DNA of 27,097 bases, taken from contig CAZMMV010000015.1 of assembly GCA_964567475.1 (NCBI GenBank), forward strand, positions 1 to 27,097, given 5' to 3'. Shown here piece after piece: positions 16,257 through 24,703 of this stretch; position 1 is the stretch's first letter, and every line of letters starts with the position of its first letter. The translations under genes and the position numbers were made by a program. This DNA comes from CAZMMV01 sp964567475 (GTDB taxonomy: Bacteria > Bacillota > Clostridia > Tissierellales > Tissierellaceae). The notes beneath the pieces are model-generated. The model saw only the letters and a list, made by a program, of their open reading frames with translations, did not search any database and had not been told where the DNA came from.

Positions 16257-16853
16257 CTAAATATTTATTGTGTTATTTGCATTTCTCAATTTCTCATATA
16301 TAAGATACATATTTCCTATTTCCCCTACTTTTAACTTATCTTTTAAATTATAATAATCTAAACAAGTTCCACAAGAAATTATTTCTACACCCTCATCTGC
16401 CATAGCCTTTAAATCATCTAATACTTGAGAACCTTCACAAGTTAAGTTAACAGCTGAATTATATAATACTATAGTAGCTGGCCAAGGAGTAGTTTCCTTC
16501 ATAGTGTAGACAAAACTTTTCATAAGTATTTTTCCTAATTCCCCTTTACCAATTCCCATCTCATCTGATCCAATTCCAACAGTTATATCCTTAAACTTGT
16601 CAGGAATACATACATTTACATCTTTTTCTTCTCCTTTTCCCTTGGTTATATGAATATAATATTCATCATCTTTTCCCTTGTCAATTATAAAACTATAACC
16701 ATAAGATGCAGCTAATTTAGATACATTATCTTTGGCCACTTCATTATCTACTATTGTAGTAACTACACCAGCTTCTAACTTATCTAATTCCTTCTTAGTC
16801 ATTATAACTGGCTTTGGACACAATTCCCCTCTAGCATCTATTTCCCTTTTCAT
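16257..16853 (-). CDS. yedF: Selenium-metabolism-linked sulfurtransferase-like protein YedF
   Basis: A 198-residue two-domain protein. Residues 1-72 are a TusA/SirA domain with the catalytic motif LCPKPV (Cys12). Residues 88-195 are a DsrE-like domain with IISCGTCLDYYNL (Cys161, Cys164). This fusion is the YedF family, found mostly in selenium-using bacteria and usually near selD or selA, though neither is in this window. I infer persulfide or selenide handling. No in-frame TGA needs recoding here. A strong AGGAGG lies 8 bases before the ATG at 16853. Confidence 0.9.
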   Translation of the reverse strand: MKREIDARGELCPKPVIMTKKELDKLEAGVVTTIVDNEVAKDNVSKLAASYGYSFIIDKGKDDEYYIHITKGKGEEKDVNVCIPDKFKDITVGIGSDEMGIGKGELGKILMKSFVYTMKETTPWPATIVLYNSAVNLTCEGSQVLDDLKAMADEGVEIISCGTCLDYYNLKDKLKVGEIGNMYLIYEKLRNANNTINI

Positions 16854-16880
16854 CTTAAATACCTCCTAATTTATTTTGTA

Positions 16881-17945
16881 TTATTTATTACCTATTTGAT
16901 ATATATTTAATACTTCTGGTCCTAATATAAAGATAAAATTATCATTTGTACATACATTTAATATATCTTCTTCATACTCTAAAATTAATTTATCATTCTT
17001 AACTATGGCTAGATTTTCATCTCCATAAAGCAATATATTACCATCAAAACTCATTATATTCTTATAGTCCTTAGTAAAACCTATTTTATTTATAGTTTCT
17101 CCATTAAGAGCTATAGTCTCTAAGTAATTATTATGGAGAATATAAATATCATCTTCTAAATATATATCTTTCACCAAGTTAAATTGTCTTTCCCATGCCT
17201 TTTCTCCCTTTTTTATATAATAAAGTCTTCTATCTGTTAATATAATTTCTGAATAGTTATTAATTAACTTATTAAATACTACTATTTCTTTATCTATGAT
17301 TAATGAATCTGTTTTTTTATTATTTTTTCCATAATAATTAATTTCAGATTTCAATATAAGATCATCTAGATTTAATAGAGACACTAGAATTTTATTAGCT
17401 TTTTTATTTATATCATAGCATAATACATTTTTATCTTGAAACTCTTGATTACCTATTAACACTCCTTCTTCATTAAATATATCTATCTTTTCCTTATTTT
17501 CAACTTTTGAATGACATATTAATTTTTCCTCTATTTCTTTTATATCATATATTTCCTTATCTAATTTTAATCTATTAACAGTTTCACCATTCTCATTCAA
17601 GAAATATATATCTCCTGTTGATTTATCAAAAGGATAAATATACTTTTCCCCATAATAAATACTTGGCTTCATAAAGCTAAAGTCCTTTTCTAAAATTAAT
17701 TCCCCATCTTGATTCATAAATATAATCTTATTTTCCTTCCATAATACTATAGTATTATTATAGATATTCATATCTATAATATTATTATTTTCAAAAGAAT
17801 TTATTGATTCCAGTGTCTTTTCTCCACCTTTAAAAACATTTACAAAATCTAATACCTTATTTTGATTGTCCTTATTAAATAAAAATATAATTACAATTAA
17901 AAACAATAAAATAAATATCTTAACCCATTTGTATTTCTTATTCAT
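16881..17945 (-). CDS. Membrane-anchored propeller-like protein (DUF5711-like), function unknown
   Basis: A 354-residue protein with a short basic N-terminus and one membrane segment at about 8-24, so most of it should lie outside the cell. The rest is repeats of short beta strands in pairs such as NTIVLWKENKIIFMNQDGELI, DIYFLNENGETVNRL and IDIFNEEGVLIG, each about 40 residues apart, as in a beta propeller. It looks like the clostridial DUF5711 family. I do not recognise a catalytic site. It is first in the run leading to yedF, and GGGAGG precedes ATG at 17945. Confidence 0.6.
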   Translation of the reverse strand: MNKKYKWVKIFILLFLIVIIFLFNKDNQNKVLDFVNVFKGGEKTLESINSFENNNIIDMNIYNNTIVLWKENKIIFMNQDGELILEKDFSFMKPSIYYGEKYIYPFDKSTGDIYFLNENGETVNRLKLDKEIYDIKEIEEKLICHSKVENKEKIDIFNEEGVLIGNQEFQDKNVLCYDINKKANKILVSLLNLDDLILKSEINYYGKNNKKTDSLIIDKEIVVFNKLINNYSEIILTDRRLYYIKKGEKAWERQFNLVKDIYLEDDIYILHNNYLETIALNGETINKIGFTKDYKNIMSFDGNILLYGDENLAIVKNDKLILEYEEDILNVCTNDNFIFILGPEVLNIYQIGNK

Positions 17946-17970
17946 ACATTCCCTCCCAATAATCTTTCTA

Positions 17971-18004
17971 TATTTAAATTGTATAGCAATTTAGGACAAA
18001 TTGC
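17971..18004 (-). promoter_or_regulatory. Candidate promoter with overlapping inverted repeat before the propeller-like gene
   Basis: On the minus strand TTGTCC (17994-17999), 17 bases, then TAAATA (17971-17976). A perfect inverted repeat GCAATTT/AAATTGC with a 5-base spacer (17986-18004) covers the -35, as an operator would. The -10 match is modest. Confidence 0.4.
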
Positions 18005-18109
18005 CATATATTTATATATTATAAAGACAAAACTTTTTATCCTTTAAATGCTTTAAAGCTATTAACTATTCTACTTTAACAATATATAGTATTTATTTAA
18101 TATAAAATC

Positions 18110-18142
18110 TGTTATACTAAATGTATGGATACATTTAGGAGG
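18110..18142 (+). promoter_or_regulatory. Extended -10 promoter and palindromic operator of the MocR gene
   Basis: TGTTATACT (18110-18118) is an extended -10 element. A perfect inverted repeat AAATGTAT-GG-ATACATTT (18119-18136) begins right at its edge, covers the likely transcription start, and ends next to the AGGAGG ribosome site (18137-18142). This placement strongly suggests autoregulation. Confidence 0.6.
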
Positions 18143-18149
18143 TATATTT

Positions 18150-19601
18150 ATGAATAAAATCACACTTAATAAAGATATAGATACTCCCTTATATATTCAA
18201 CTATATAAGCAGTTTAAAACCTTAATAGATGAAGACCAATTTCAAAAAGATAAATTACCATCTATTAGAAATCTTTCTAAATCTCTAGGAGTTAACAATG
18301 TAACTGTGGTTAGTGCCTATAATTTATTAGAGAAAGAAGGTTATATTTATTCCATTAAAGGAAGTGGAACTTATATAAAAAGACTTCCTTTGAAAATAGA
18401 AGTTCCTTATTTAGAAGAAGGTGATATGGAGCTTATGATGTCTGGTATACTACCTATATCAAAAAATAGTATAAATCTTGCATCAGTGTCACCTACACCA
18501 GATTTGTTTCCCATAGAAGACTTTAAAAAGTCCCTAATTGAAGTTTTAGATAGGGATAAGGGTAGTGCCTTTTTATATCCTGAAGTCATCGGATACAAGC
18601 CACTTAGATCCTCTATTGCTAAGTTTCTAGAGGACAACTACAATACAAAGGTAAATAAGGAACAAATATTAATAACTTCTGGAGGTCAGCAAGGTCTTGA
18701 CATAGTTGCAAAAACACTCATTTCCCCAGGAGACTATATATTAGTAGAAAATCCAACCTACTCTGCAGCCCTAGCAGCCTTTCAATCTAGAGGTGCAAAA
18801 ATAATAGGTATACCTATGAAAGAAAATGGCATAGATATAGATTTGCTTAAATCATATATAAATAGGTATGATCCAAAATTTCTATATATAATGACTAATT
18901 ATCAAAGTCCTACCACTTTTTCATATAGTGAAGAAAAGAAAAAACAACTTATTAATTTAGCTAATGAAACTGGATTTTATATCATAGAAGATGATTTCTT
19001 AACAGATTTATACTTTGATGATAAAAAGAGACTTCCACTTAAGTCTATGGATACAAGAGATAATGTTATTTTTATTAAAAGTTTTTCTAAAATCTTTATG
19101 CCTGGTGTTAGAATTGGATTTGTAACTTTACCTAGCGAATTATTTACACAAATAATAAAGGCTAAACATACTACAGATGTAACTTCTTCAGGATACCTTC
19201 AAAGAGCATTTGACCTTTATCTTAGGGAAGGGTATTGGAAAAACCATATAGATAAGATAAGAAAAGTATATAAAGAAAAGTATAATACAATAATACATTT
19301 TTTAGATCACATGACTCAATATGGACTTTCTTATACAAAACCTAAGGGTGGTCTTAGTATATGGGTGAAGTTACCAGAATCAATAGATGCTCACTCTTTG
19401 TATGAAGAATGCAGGGAGAATAATTTAGCAATTATCCCTGGGAAAATCTTCTTTACTGATAACTCTATATACTCAAATTATATAAGACTTAGTTTTGGGT
19501 CTGTAAGCAATGAAGAAATAGTTAAAGGTATGACTATATTTAAAAACATAATAGCTAAACCTTTTAAAAATAAAGATAGTGACTATATGCCATTTATATA
19601 A
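18150..19601 (+). CDS. MocR-type regulator: GntR winged helix fused to an aminotransferase domain
   Basis: A 483-residue PLP-dependent regulator. Residues 10-78 form a GntR winged helix (PLYIQLYKQFKTLI, KLPSIRNLSKSLGVNNVTVVSAYNLLEKEGYIYSIKGSGTYI). Residues about 105-470 form an aminotransferase-like domain: SGGQQGLD (177-184), Asn250 in TNYQSPTT, Asp281/282, and the Schiff-base lysine Lys314 in SFSKIFMPGVRIGF. MocR proteins sense PLP or amino-acid adducts and usually control a nearby aminotransferase, transporter or vitamin B6 gene. No pdxST is present; the neighbouring candidates are the divergent yedF run and the aminotransferase at 13554-14741. The only plus-strand gene in the window. Its stop overlaps the convergent hydrolase by 8 bases. 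Confidence 0.92.
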   Translation: MNKITLNKDIDTPLYIQLYKQFKTLIDEDQFQKDKLPSIRNLSKSLGVNNVTVVSAYNLLEKEGYIYSIKGSGTYIKRLPLKIEVPYLEEGDMELMMSGILPISKNSINLASVSPTPDLFPIEDFKKSLIEVLDRDKGSAFLYPEVIGYKPLRSSIAKFLEDNYNTKVNKEQILITSGGQQGLDIVAKTLISPGDYILVENPTYSAALAAFQSRGAKIIGIPMKENGIDIDLLKSYINRYDPKFLYIMTNYQSPTTFSYSEEKKKQLINLANETGFYIIEDDFLTDLYFDDKKRLPLKSMDTRDNVIFIKSFSKIFMPGVRIGFVTLPSELFTQIIKAKHTTDVTSSGYLQRAFDLYLREGYWKNHIDKIRKVYKEKYNTIIHFLDHMTQYGLSYTKPKGGLSIWVKLPESIDAHSLYEECRENNLAIIPGKIFFTDNSIYSNYIRLSFGSVSNEEIVKGMTIFKNIIAKPFKNKDSDYMPFI

Positions 19602-20397
19602 ATTCTTCTAAAACCCTGTTAAGTTTAACAGGGTTTTGTAATACCAATAAATGTGTACACCCTTCAAATATTATAAGCTTTGAATCTTTAATATTTTCTT
19701 CTAGATATACTGCTGTATCATTTGAATAAAGAGTACTCTTTTCTCCAAACAAAAGCAAAGTATCTACATTGATTTTTTCTAAAACATCCCTATAATCCTC
19801 ATCTAGTATTGCCTTCCACATAGAATACATTACATGAGGTGAATTCTTTTTCATTTTATTTAAAGCAATATTAAATTGTCTTTCAGCAAAATAAGGGGAT
19901 ATTAGCATTATAAATTTCTTTGCAAATTCTATCCAATCGTCTTTTATTAGGTCTAAATCTCTTTTACCATCTTCTATTTTATAATCTCCATGTAAAAGTC
20001 CCATTTTCCATCCTTCATCATTCATACCCTTAGGACTTGTGTCTACTATACATAGCTTGTATATTCTTTCCATTCCAAATTGTCTTATGTATTCAAATAT
20101 AATAGATCCTCCCATAGACCATCCAACTAATACTAGGTCTTGTAAATCTAATATATCTATTAATTCCTTTAAATCTAAGGCAAATCTCTTAAGATTTAAG
20201 CCATAATCTACTCTATCCGAATTGCCATGCCCTCTTAAATCATAACTTATTATTTTATAATCTTTAGAAAGAACCCTTTGTTGAATCTTAAAAGATTTGT
20301 GGTCTTCAGAAAAGCCATGAATAAATACTACAGGTCTTCCCTGACCACTCATCTCATAATAAATCTTTACCTTATCACTAGTTGTAAAAAAATCCAT
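19594..20397 (-). CDS. Alpha/beta hydrolase
   Basis: About 267 residues from the ATG at 20397; upstream GTG (20406) and ATG (20403) are also in frame, but AGGATGTGAT is best spaced for 20397. Positions below count from the GTG start. The oxyanion motif is HGFS (30-33), YDLRGHGNSD at 55-64, the nucleophile Ser97 in GWSMGGS, and His253 in CTHLL. At the usual acid position (GEKD) the sequence reads GEKS, so Ser225 replaces Asp; Asp123 after strand 6 (IVDTSP) might take the role. The substrate is unknown. It starts 28 bases after the response regulator stop and may be co-transcribed. Its last codons contain the terminator of the convergent MocR gene. Confidence 0.85.
   Translation of the reverse strand: MDFFTTSDKVKIYYEMSGQGRPVVFIHGFSEDHKSFKIQQRVLSKDYKIISYDLRGHGNSDRVDYGLNLKRFALDLKELIDILDLQDLVLVGWSMGGSIIFEYIRQFGMERIYKLCIVDTSPKGMNDEGWKMGLLHGDYKIEDGKRDLDLIKDDWIEFAKKFIMLISPYFAERQFNIALNKMKKNSPHVMYSMWKAILDEDYRDVLEKINVDTLLLFGEKSTLYSNDTAVYLEENIKDSKLIIFEGCTHLLVLQNPVKLNRVLEEFI
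19610..19641 (+). terminator. Terminator of the MocR gene, inside the convergent hydrolase
   Basis: Perfect 13-base arms (19610-19622 and 19625-19637) with GT between them, starting 8 bases after the MocR stop. The stem core is ACCCTGTTAA/TTAACAGGGT, and the plus strand ends in TTTTGTA. The same bases encode the C-terminal segment of the hydrolase on the other strand. Confidence 0.8.
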
Positions 20398-20425
20398 AAA
20401 CATCACATCCTAATTTCATCTTATT

Positions 20426-21226
20426 TTATAGAAAATCATCCTCTTCTAGTGAATTAATAAAATCAGTGGGAGAACTTCCTACATATTTTTTAAAAACCTG
20501 ACTAAAATATTTATAATTTCCAAAACCTACGGAATTTGCTATTTCATAAACCATTAGATCTCCTTCTTTTAATAATTCTACTGCTTTTAATATTCTATAT
20601 CTATTTAAAAAATCATTAAATGTATAATTCGTTTCTTCCTTAAACTTTGAATTTAAAGAAACTGTAGAAAAATCATATTTCTTACTTAAATCCCTTATAG
20701 ATATCTTTTTTTCGTAATTATCTCTAATATATTTTATCATATTTGCTACATAGTTTGTTTTGTTCTCTATTTTATTATAATTATTGATATCCAATACCTT
20801 TTCATAAAGATTTTCATTAGTTAAAGAACTAATCTGTTTTTTTACTTTAGATTCTTTTTCTATTTTAATTCTTAGTTTGTCCAATGTTTGGGAAAACTTA
20901 TTAAAATCTATTGGTTTTAACAAATATTCATTTACTCCCAAAGATATAGCCTTTTTTGCATACTCAAATTCACTATATCCTGAAATGATAATAGCTTCAT
21001 AATTATACTTATATATACTTTCTTCTAACATTTTTATACCATCTTTAAAAGGCATTCTTATATCTGTAACAACGATATCAGGCTTTAAAGCTTTAATCTT
21101 ATCAAGTCCTTCATTGCCATTACTTGCTTCTCCAACTACTATGCAACCTACCTTTAGCCAATCCATCATGTAAATTATACCTTTTCTTATAATATCTTCG
21201 TCTTCAACAATTAATACCTTAATCAT
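20426..21226 (-). CDS. YesN-type response regulator (receiver plus AraC HTH)
   Basis: About 266 residues. The receiver domain (about 1-115) has the acidic pocket VEDED, the phospho-accepting Asp55 in VVTDIRMPFKDG, the switch Ser in ISGYSEFEYAKKA, and the Lys in LLKPID. The C-terminal domain (about 160-258) holds two AraC-type helix-turn-helix motifs (SIRDLSKKYDFSTVSLNSKFKEETNYTFNDFLNRYR, ending VGFGNYKYFSQVFKKYVGSSPTDF). The ATG at 21226 has AAGGA 8 bases upstream; the ATG at 21235 abuts that site, so 21226 is preferred. It overlaps the kinase gene by 8 bases. It probably activates the ABC transporter operon upstream in response to an extracellular solute. Confidence 0.92.
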   Translation of the reverse strand: MIKVLIVEDEDIIRKGIIYMMDWLKVGCIVVGEASNGNEGLDKIKALKPDIVVTDIRMPFKDGIKMLEESIYKYNYEAIIISGYSEFEYAKKAISLGVNEYLLKPIDFNKFSQTLDKLRIKIEKESKVKKQISSLTNENLYEKVLDINNYNKIENKTNYVANMIKYIRDNYEKKISIRDLSKKYDFSTVSLNSKFKEETNYTFNDFLNRYRILKAVELLKEGDLMVYEIANSVGFGNYKYFSQVFKKYVGSSPTDFINSLEEDDFL

Positions 21227-22937
21227 ATTTATCATCCTTTATTATAGGAATCTTTAAAAATATCTTAGTTCCTTGTCCAACTTTACTATCTATACTTAAC
21301 CCATAAGAATCACCATATAACAGCTTTATAATCCTATGAACATTATATAATCCTATATGATCTGGTGCTTCATCACTGTCTAAAACTTTTCTTAAATAAA
21401 GAAGTCTATTATACCCTATACCTTGTCCATTGTCTTTTACAACTATCTTAATATTATCATTATCTCTTTTTATGTAAATATCTATCTTTAATCTATCTGT
21501 ATTTTCTATACCATGTTTTATACTATTTTCTATTATAGGCTGTAATATTAATTTAGGGATCTTAAAATCCCATATATCCTTATCTAATTCTATACTATAA
21601 TCAAGTCTTTTATTGAATCTTCTTTTTTGTAAGCTTAAATAAGCTTCAATATAATCAATATCTGTCTTTAAAGAAACTTCTAATTTTCCATAATTAGAAT
21701 TATATCTCATTAGATTAGCAAAACTTACAATTAAATCTGAAGCTAATTTAGGATCAAATATAATCTCATACCTTAACATCTCCATAACATTATAAACAAA
21801 ATGAGGATTAAATTGATTTTCTAATTGTTTTATCTCCATCTTTCTTTTTCTTTCGGCAATTTCATCCTTATCTTTTATCAATATTTCAATTTTAGATGTC
21901 ATATTATTAAATTCATCAATTATCATTTGAAACTCATCAAATGTTTTGGATTCTATTTTATAAGATATATTACCTTCTTTTATTTGCTTAACACCATATA
22001 TCAATGAATCCAAAGATTTTAAACTTCTATGGCTAATCCTATCTGACAATATAGTCACAAGTAATATAACTAATATTACCATTCCCAATACAAATAATAA
22101 ACCTATTTTTAAAGATTGCCTATATTTATTAGTTGAAGTCATGGTTATAATCTGTAATCCTTGATTATTTATCTTGTTAGAATTTATGTAATAATATTGA
22201 GAATTAAAGTAAGCTTTATTATTTTTGTATTCTAATTTACCTATATCTAATTTGCCCATGTTATTTATTACAGAGTCATTATTTGTAAGTAATACATAGT
22301 CAAATTTATCCGTAATAATAGTAATATCAATATCCTTCATGTGAATATAAGGCTTCAAGCTAGTATCCTTTAAATAAAAAAGTATATATCCTTTAATATC
22401 TTCATCCTCTACTATGGCCTTAGCTAATAAAAATGAAGATTCTTGATTGTACTTAAATTTTATCTTATTAGAGTCTATATAACAGATATTCTTTTGATTT
22501 TCTAGTTTTGAGATAATATTTCCCAGGAAATTGTCACTATATAGTTTCTTTTGATTTGTATTATATAAATTACTAGCAACTATATCTCCTTTTTTGTCTA
22601 ATAATGCAAAATTTGCTTTTATCTTTTCCTTATTGCTATATTCATATAATAGTATATTTGCCTCTTGTAAGTAATTCTTATCTTCCATTACAGCTAATAT
22701 AGATTTTTCCTTTGATAAATCTTCCATAGCATTTTTATAATAATCATATTGTTTTTCTAATAATCCCTTAATAATTTTATTGCTATTATTATTTGATTTA
22801 ACTATAGTAGTTCTATAATTAAAAAATAATGAAATAAAAAATAAAAATAATATTAAAAGTACAATACTGATTGTATAGAATATAAATGTTTTACTTATAT
22901 AATCTTTAAATTTATTAGATTTACCTAAAAACTTCAT
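21219..22937 (-). CDS. YesM-type sensor histidine kinase
   Basis: 572 residues from the ATG at 22937, chosen because GGAGG lies 6 bases upstream; the frame stays open 25 codons further but with no ribosome site. Membrane segments lie at about 18-40 and 277-298, enclosing a 235-residue extracellular sensor of dCache-like size. A HAMP segment follows (about 300-350). The His_kinase domain has QLENQFNPHFVYN with His379. The ATPase has QPIIENSIKHG at 466-476 and DNGQGIG at 502-508. This is the LytS/YesM class, which pairs with YesN regulators, here encoded next with an 8-base overlap. It lies just downstream of an ABC solute-uptake operon, so the sensor may read the same solute, perhaps through the binding protein. 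Confidence 0.93.
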   Translation of the reverse strand: MKFLGKSNKFKDYISKTFIFYTISIVLLILFLFFISLFFNYRTTIVKSNNNSNKIIKGLLEKQYDYYKNAMEDLSKEKSILAVMEDKNYLQEANILLYEYSNKEKIKANFALLDKKGDIVASNLYNTNQKKLYSDNFLGNIISKLENQKNICYIDSNKIKFKYNQESSFLLAKAIVEDEDIKGYILFYLKDTSLKPYIHMKDIDITIITDKFDYVLLTNNDSVINNMGKLDIGKLEYKNNKAYFNSQYYYINSNKINNQGLQIITMTSTNKYRQSLKIGLLFVLGMVILVILLVTILSDRISHRSLKSLDSLIYGVKQIKEGNISYKIESKTFDEFQMIIDEFNNMTSKIEILIKDKDEIAERKRKMEIKQLENQFNPHFVYNVMEMLRYEIIFDPKLASDLIVSFANLMRYNSNYGKLEVSLKTDIDYIEAYLSLQKRRFNKRLDYSIELDKDIWDFKIPKLILQPIIENSIKHGIENTDRLKIDIYIKRDNDNIKIVVKDNGQGIGYNRLLYLRKVLDSDEAPDHIGLYNVHRIIKLLYGDSYGLSIDSKVGQGTKIFLKIPIIKDDKYD

Positions 22938-22974
22938 ATATATCCTCCATTTTAATATTATAATATCAACTCCT

Positions 22975-23003
22975 ATTTTACTATAAATAACAGGTCTTGT
23001 CGA
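22975..23003 (-). promoter_or_regulatory. Promoter of the two-component genes
   Basis: On the minus strand TCGACA (22998-23003), 17 bases, then TAAAAT (22975-22980), each one mismatch from consensus. It starts just after the transporter terminator, so sensor genes can be expressed apart from the transporter. Confidence 0.55.
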
Positions 23004-23009
23004 AAATTT

Positions 23010-23035
23010 CAAAAAAAAGAAGCCCTAAGGCTTCT
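23010..23035 (-). terminator. Strong intrinsic terminator of the ABC transporter operon
   Basis: AGAAGCC-TTAG-GGCTTCT on the minus strand (23018-23035), followed by a run of T. It begins 3 bases after the permease stop codon. Confidence 0.9.
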
Positions 23036-23038
23036 AAT

Positions 23039-24703
23039 CTAAATACTAACTTCTTTTTTACCAGTTAATTTAAAGAATAATAACAATGATATTACAGAAG
23101 TAAGTGTTAATATTGTAGAATATGCTGCTGCATTTCCATAATTTCCTCTTATAACCTCAGTATATATTGATACTGTTAAGGTTTGAGTTTCTGTTGTATA
23201 TAATATAATTGACGAACTTAATTCACTTATAGTTGTTATCCAACTCATTATAGCTCCAGCAATTACTCCTGGCATCATCATAGGTATAACTACTTTTATA
23301 AATGCACCAGCTTCTGTTTCACCTAAGCTAATAGCTGCCTCTTCTATACTAGGACTAATCTGTCCTACGATTGCAGTACTAGACCTTATAGTGTAGGGCA
23401 TCCTTCTAATAGCAAATGAAATTATCATAATCAAAGCTGTACCACTTAACAATAGTGGTGCTTTGTTAAAAGCAAATAAATAAGCTATTCCTAAAACTGA
23501 TCCTGGTATTATAAATGGAAACATTGTTAATGTATCCAACATAGTGGTTAGTGCATTTCTTTTTCTAACTGTTAAATAAGATATTAAAATACCAAATACT
23601 ATAATTAGTACTATAGCTATTAAACCTAATTTATAAGTATTCCATATAATTGAGCTATCCTTTCCCAATAAAATCGCTCTATAACTGTCTAAAGAAAAGC
23701 CCTTAACAAATACTTGCCCACCTTTGTTTTTCTTAAAAGAAGTATAAATAACTACTATCTGAGGAAGTATTGCCAAAAGAACTGTTAAATATATAAATCC
23801 ATGAGATATAATATTTTTTATACCTTTGGCCTTTTCTTCAACCATTGGTTTTAAAGCTGTCATAGAATATGAATAATGATTTGCTACTATTCTCTGAACT
23901 AAAAATAAAACTATAGTTACTGCTATTATAATCACACAAAGAGCTGCTGCAAATCCATCATCTCCACCAACTTCACTCATATATTGATTGTAAATCATAA
24001 CAGGCATAGTCTTATAACCTTCACCAATAAGCATAGGAGTACCAAAGTCAGCAATAACACGCATAAATACCAATAGTCCACTGGCTAGTACTGTAGGCAT
24101 TACTAATGGAATTATTATTTTAAACATACGCTCCAAACTTGTATATCCTAAACTTTCTGCTGCTTCAATCAATGAATTGTCAAGATTTTTCAATGCTCCT
24201 GATATGTAAATATATATCAATGGAAAGGATTGGAGACTCATTACTAAAACTATTCCAGGAAATCCATAAATTCCATTAAGGTTCATATTAAAATAATTAT
24301 TCAAAAACTGGGTTACAATACCACTTCTACCTAATAATTGTATCCAAGCATAAGCTCCAATAAAAGGAGGTGAAAGATAGGAAATAATTATTAATATTTC
24401 TAAAACTCCGCTTCCTCTTATTTTAATTTTCCTCATTAAATAAGCAACTGGTAAACCTATAATAACTGCTATTAAAGTACTAGTTATAGTTACTTTAAAA
24501 CTATTTACTAACCCTATCCAATAAAACTTCTTAGTAAAAAATTTAGTAAAATAACTTAATGTAAATTCTCCTGAGTTAGGATCTATTACACTGTTTTTCA
24601 ATACAAGTAACAAAGGATATGCTATAAATAAAAAGAATACGGCTAATATAATTATGGTTAGAATCTTCCATATATTAATAGGTTTTTTGATACCCTTCTC
24701 CAT
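23039..24703 (-). CDS. Fused two-domain ABC transporter permease (FbpB/AfuB type)
   Basis: A 554-residue permease with about twelve membrane segments and two copies of the inner-membrane permease domain. The EAA loops that contact the ATPase are visible at about 180-203 (EAAESLGYTSLERMFKIIIP) and 454-478 (EEAAISLGETEAGAFIKVVI). This single-chain double permease is typical of the ferric iron/phosphonate/hexose-phosphate group. Its ATG immediately follows the ATPase stop codon (TAAATG), with GAGGGTG upstream as ribosome site. It ends at a strong terminator. Confidence 0.92.
   Translation of the reverse strand: MEKGIKKPINIWKILTIIILAVFFLFIAYPLLLVLKNSVIDPNSGEFTLSYFTKFFTKKFYWIGLVNSFKVTITSTLIAVIIGLPVAYLMRKIKIRGSGVLEILIIISYLSPPFIGAYAWIQLLGRSGIVTQFLNNYFNMNLNGIYGFPGIVLVMSLQSFPLIYIYISGALKNLDNSLIEAAESLGYTSLERMFKIIIPLVMPTVLASGLLVFMRVIADFGTPMLIGEGYKTMPVMIYNQYMSEVGGDDGFAAALCVIIIAVTIVLFLVQRIVANHYSYSMTALKPMVEEKAKGIKNIISHGFIYLTVLLAILPQIVVIYTSFKKNKGGQVFVKGFSLDSYRAILLGKDSSIIWNTYKLGLIAIVLIIVFGILISYLTVRKRNALTTMLDTLTMFPFIIPGSVLGIAYLFAFNKAPLLLSGTALIMIISFAIRRMPYTIRSSTAIVGQISPSIEEAAISLGETEAGAFIKVVIPMMMPGVIAGAIMSWITTISELSSSIILYTTETQTLTVSIYTEVIRGNYGNAAAYSTILTLTSVISLLLFFKLTGKKEVSI

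Noticed and set aside
21219..23012. Longer histidine kinase starting at 23012
   Set aside because: The extra 25 codons overlap the promoter and the edge of the transporter terminator and have no ribosome site; the ATG at 22937 has a strong one.
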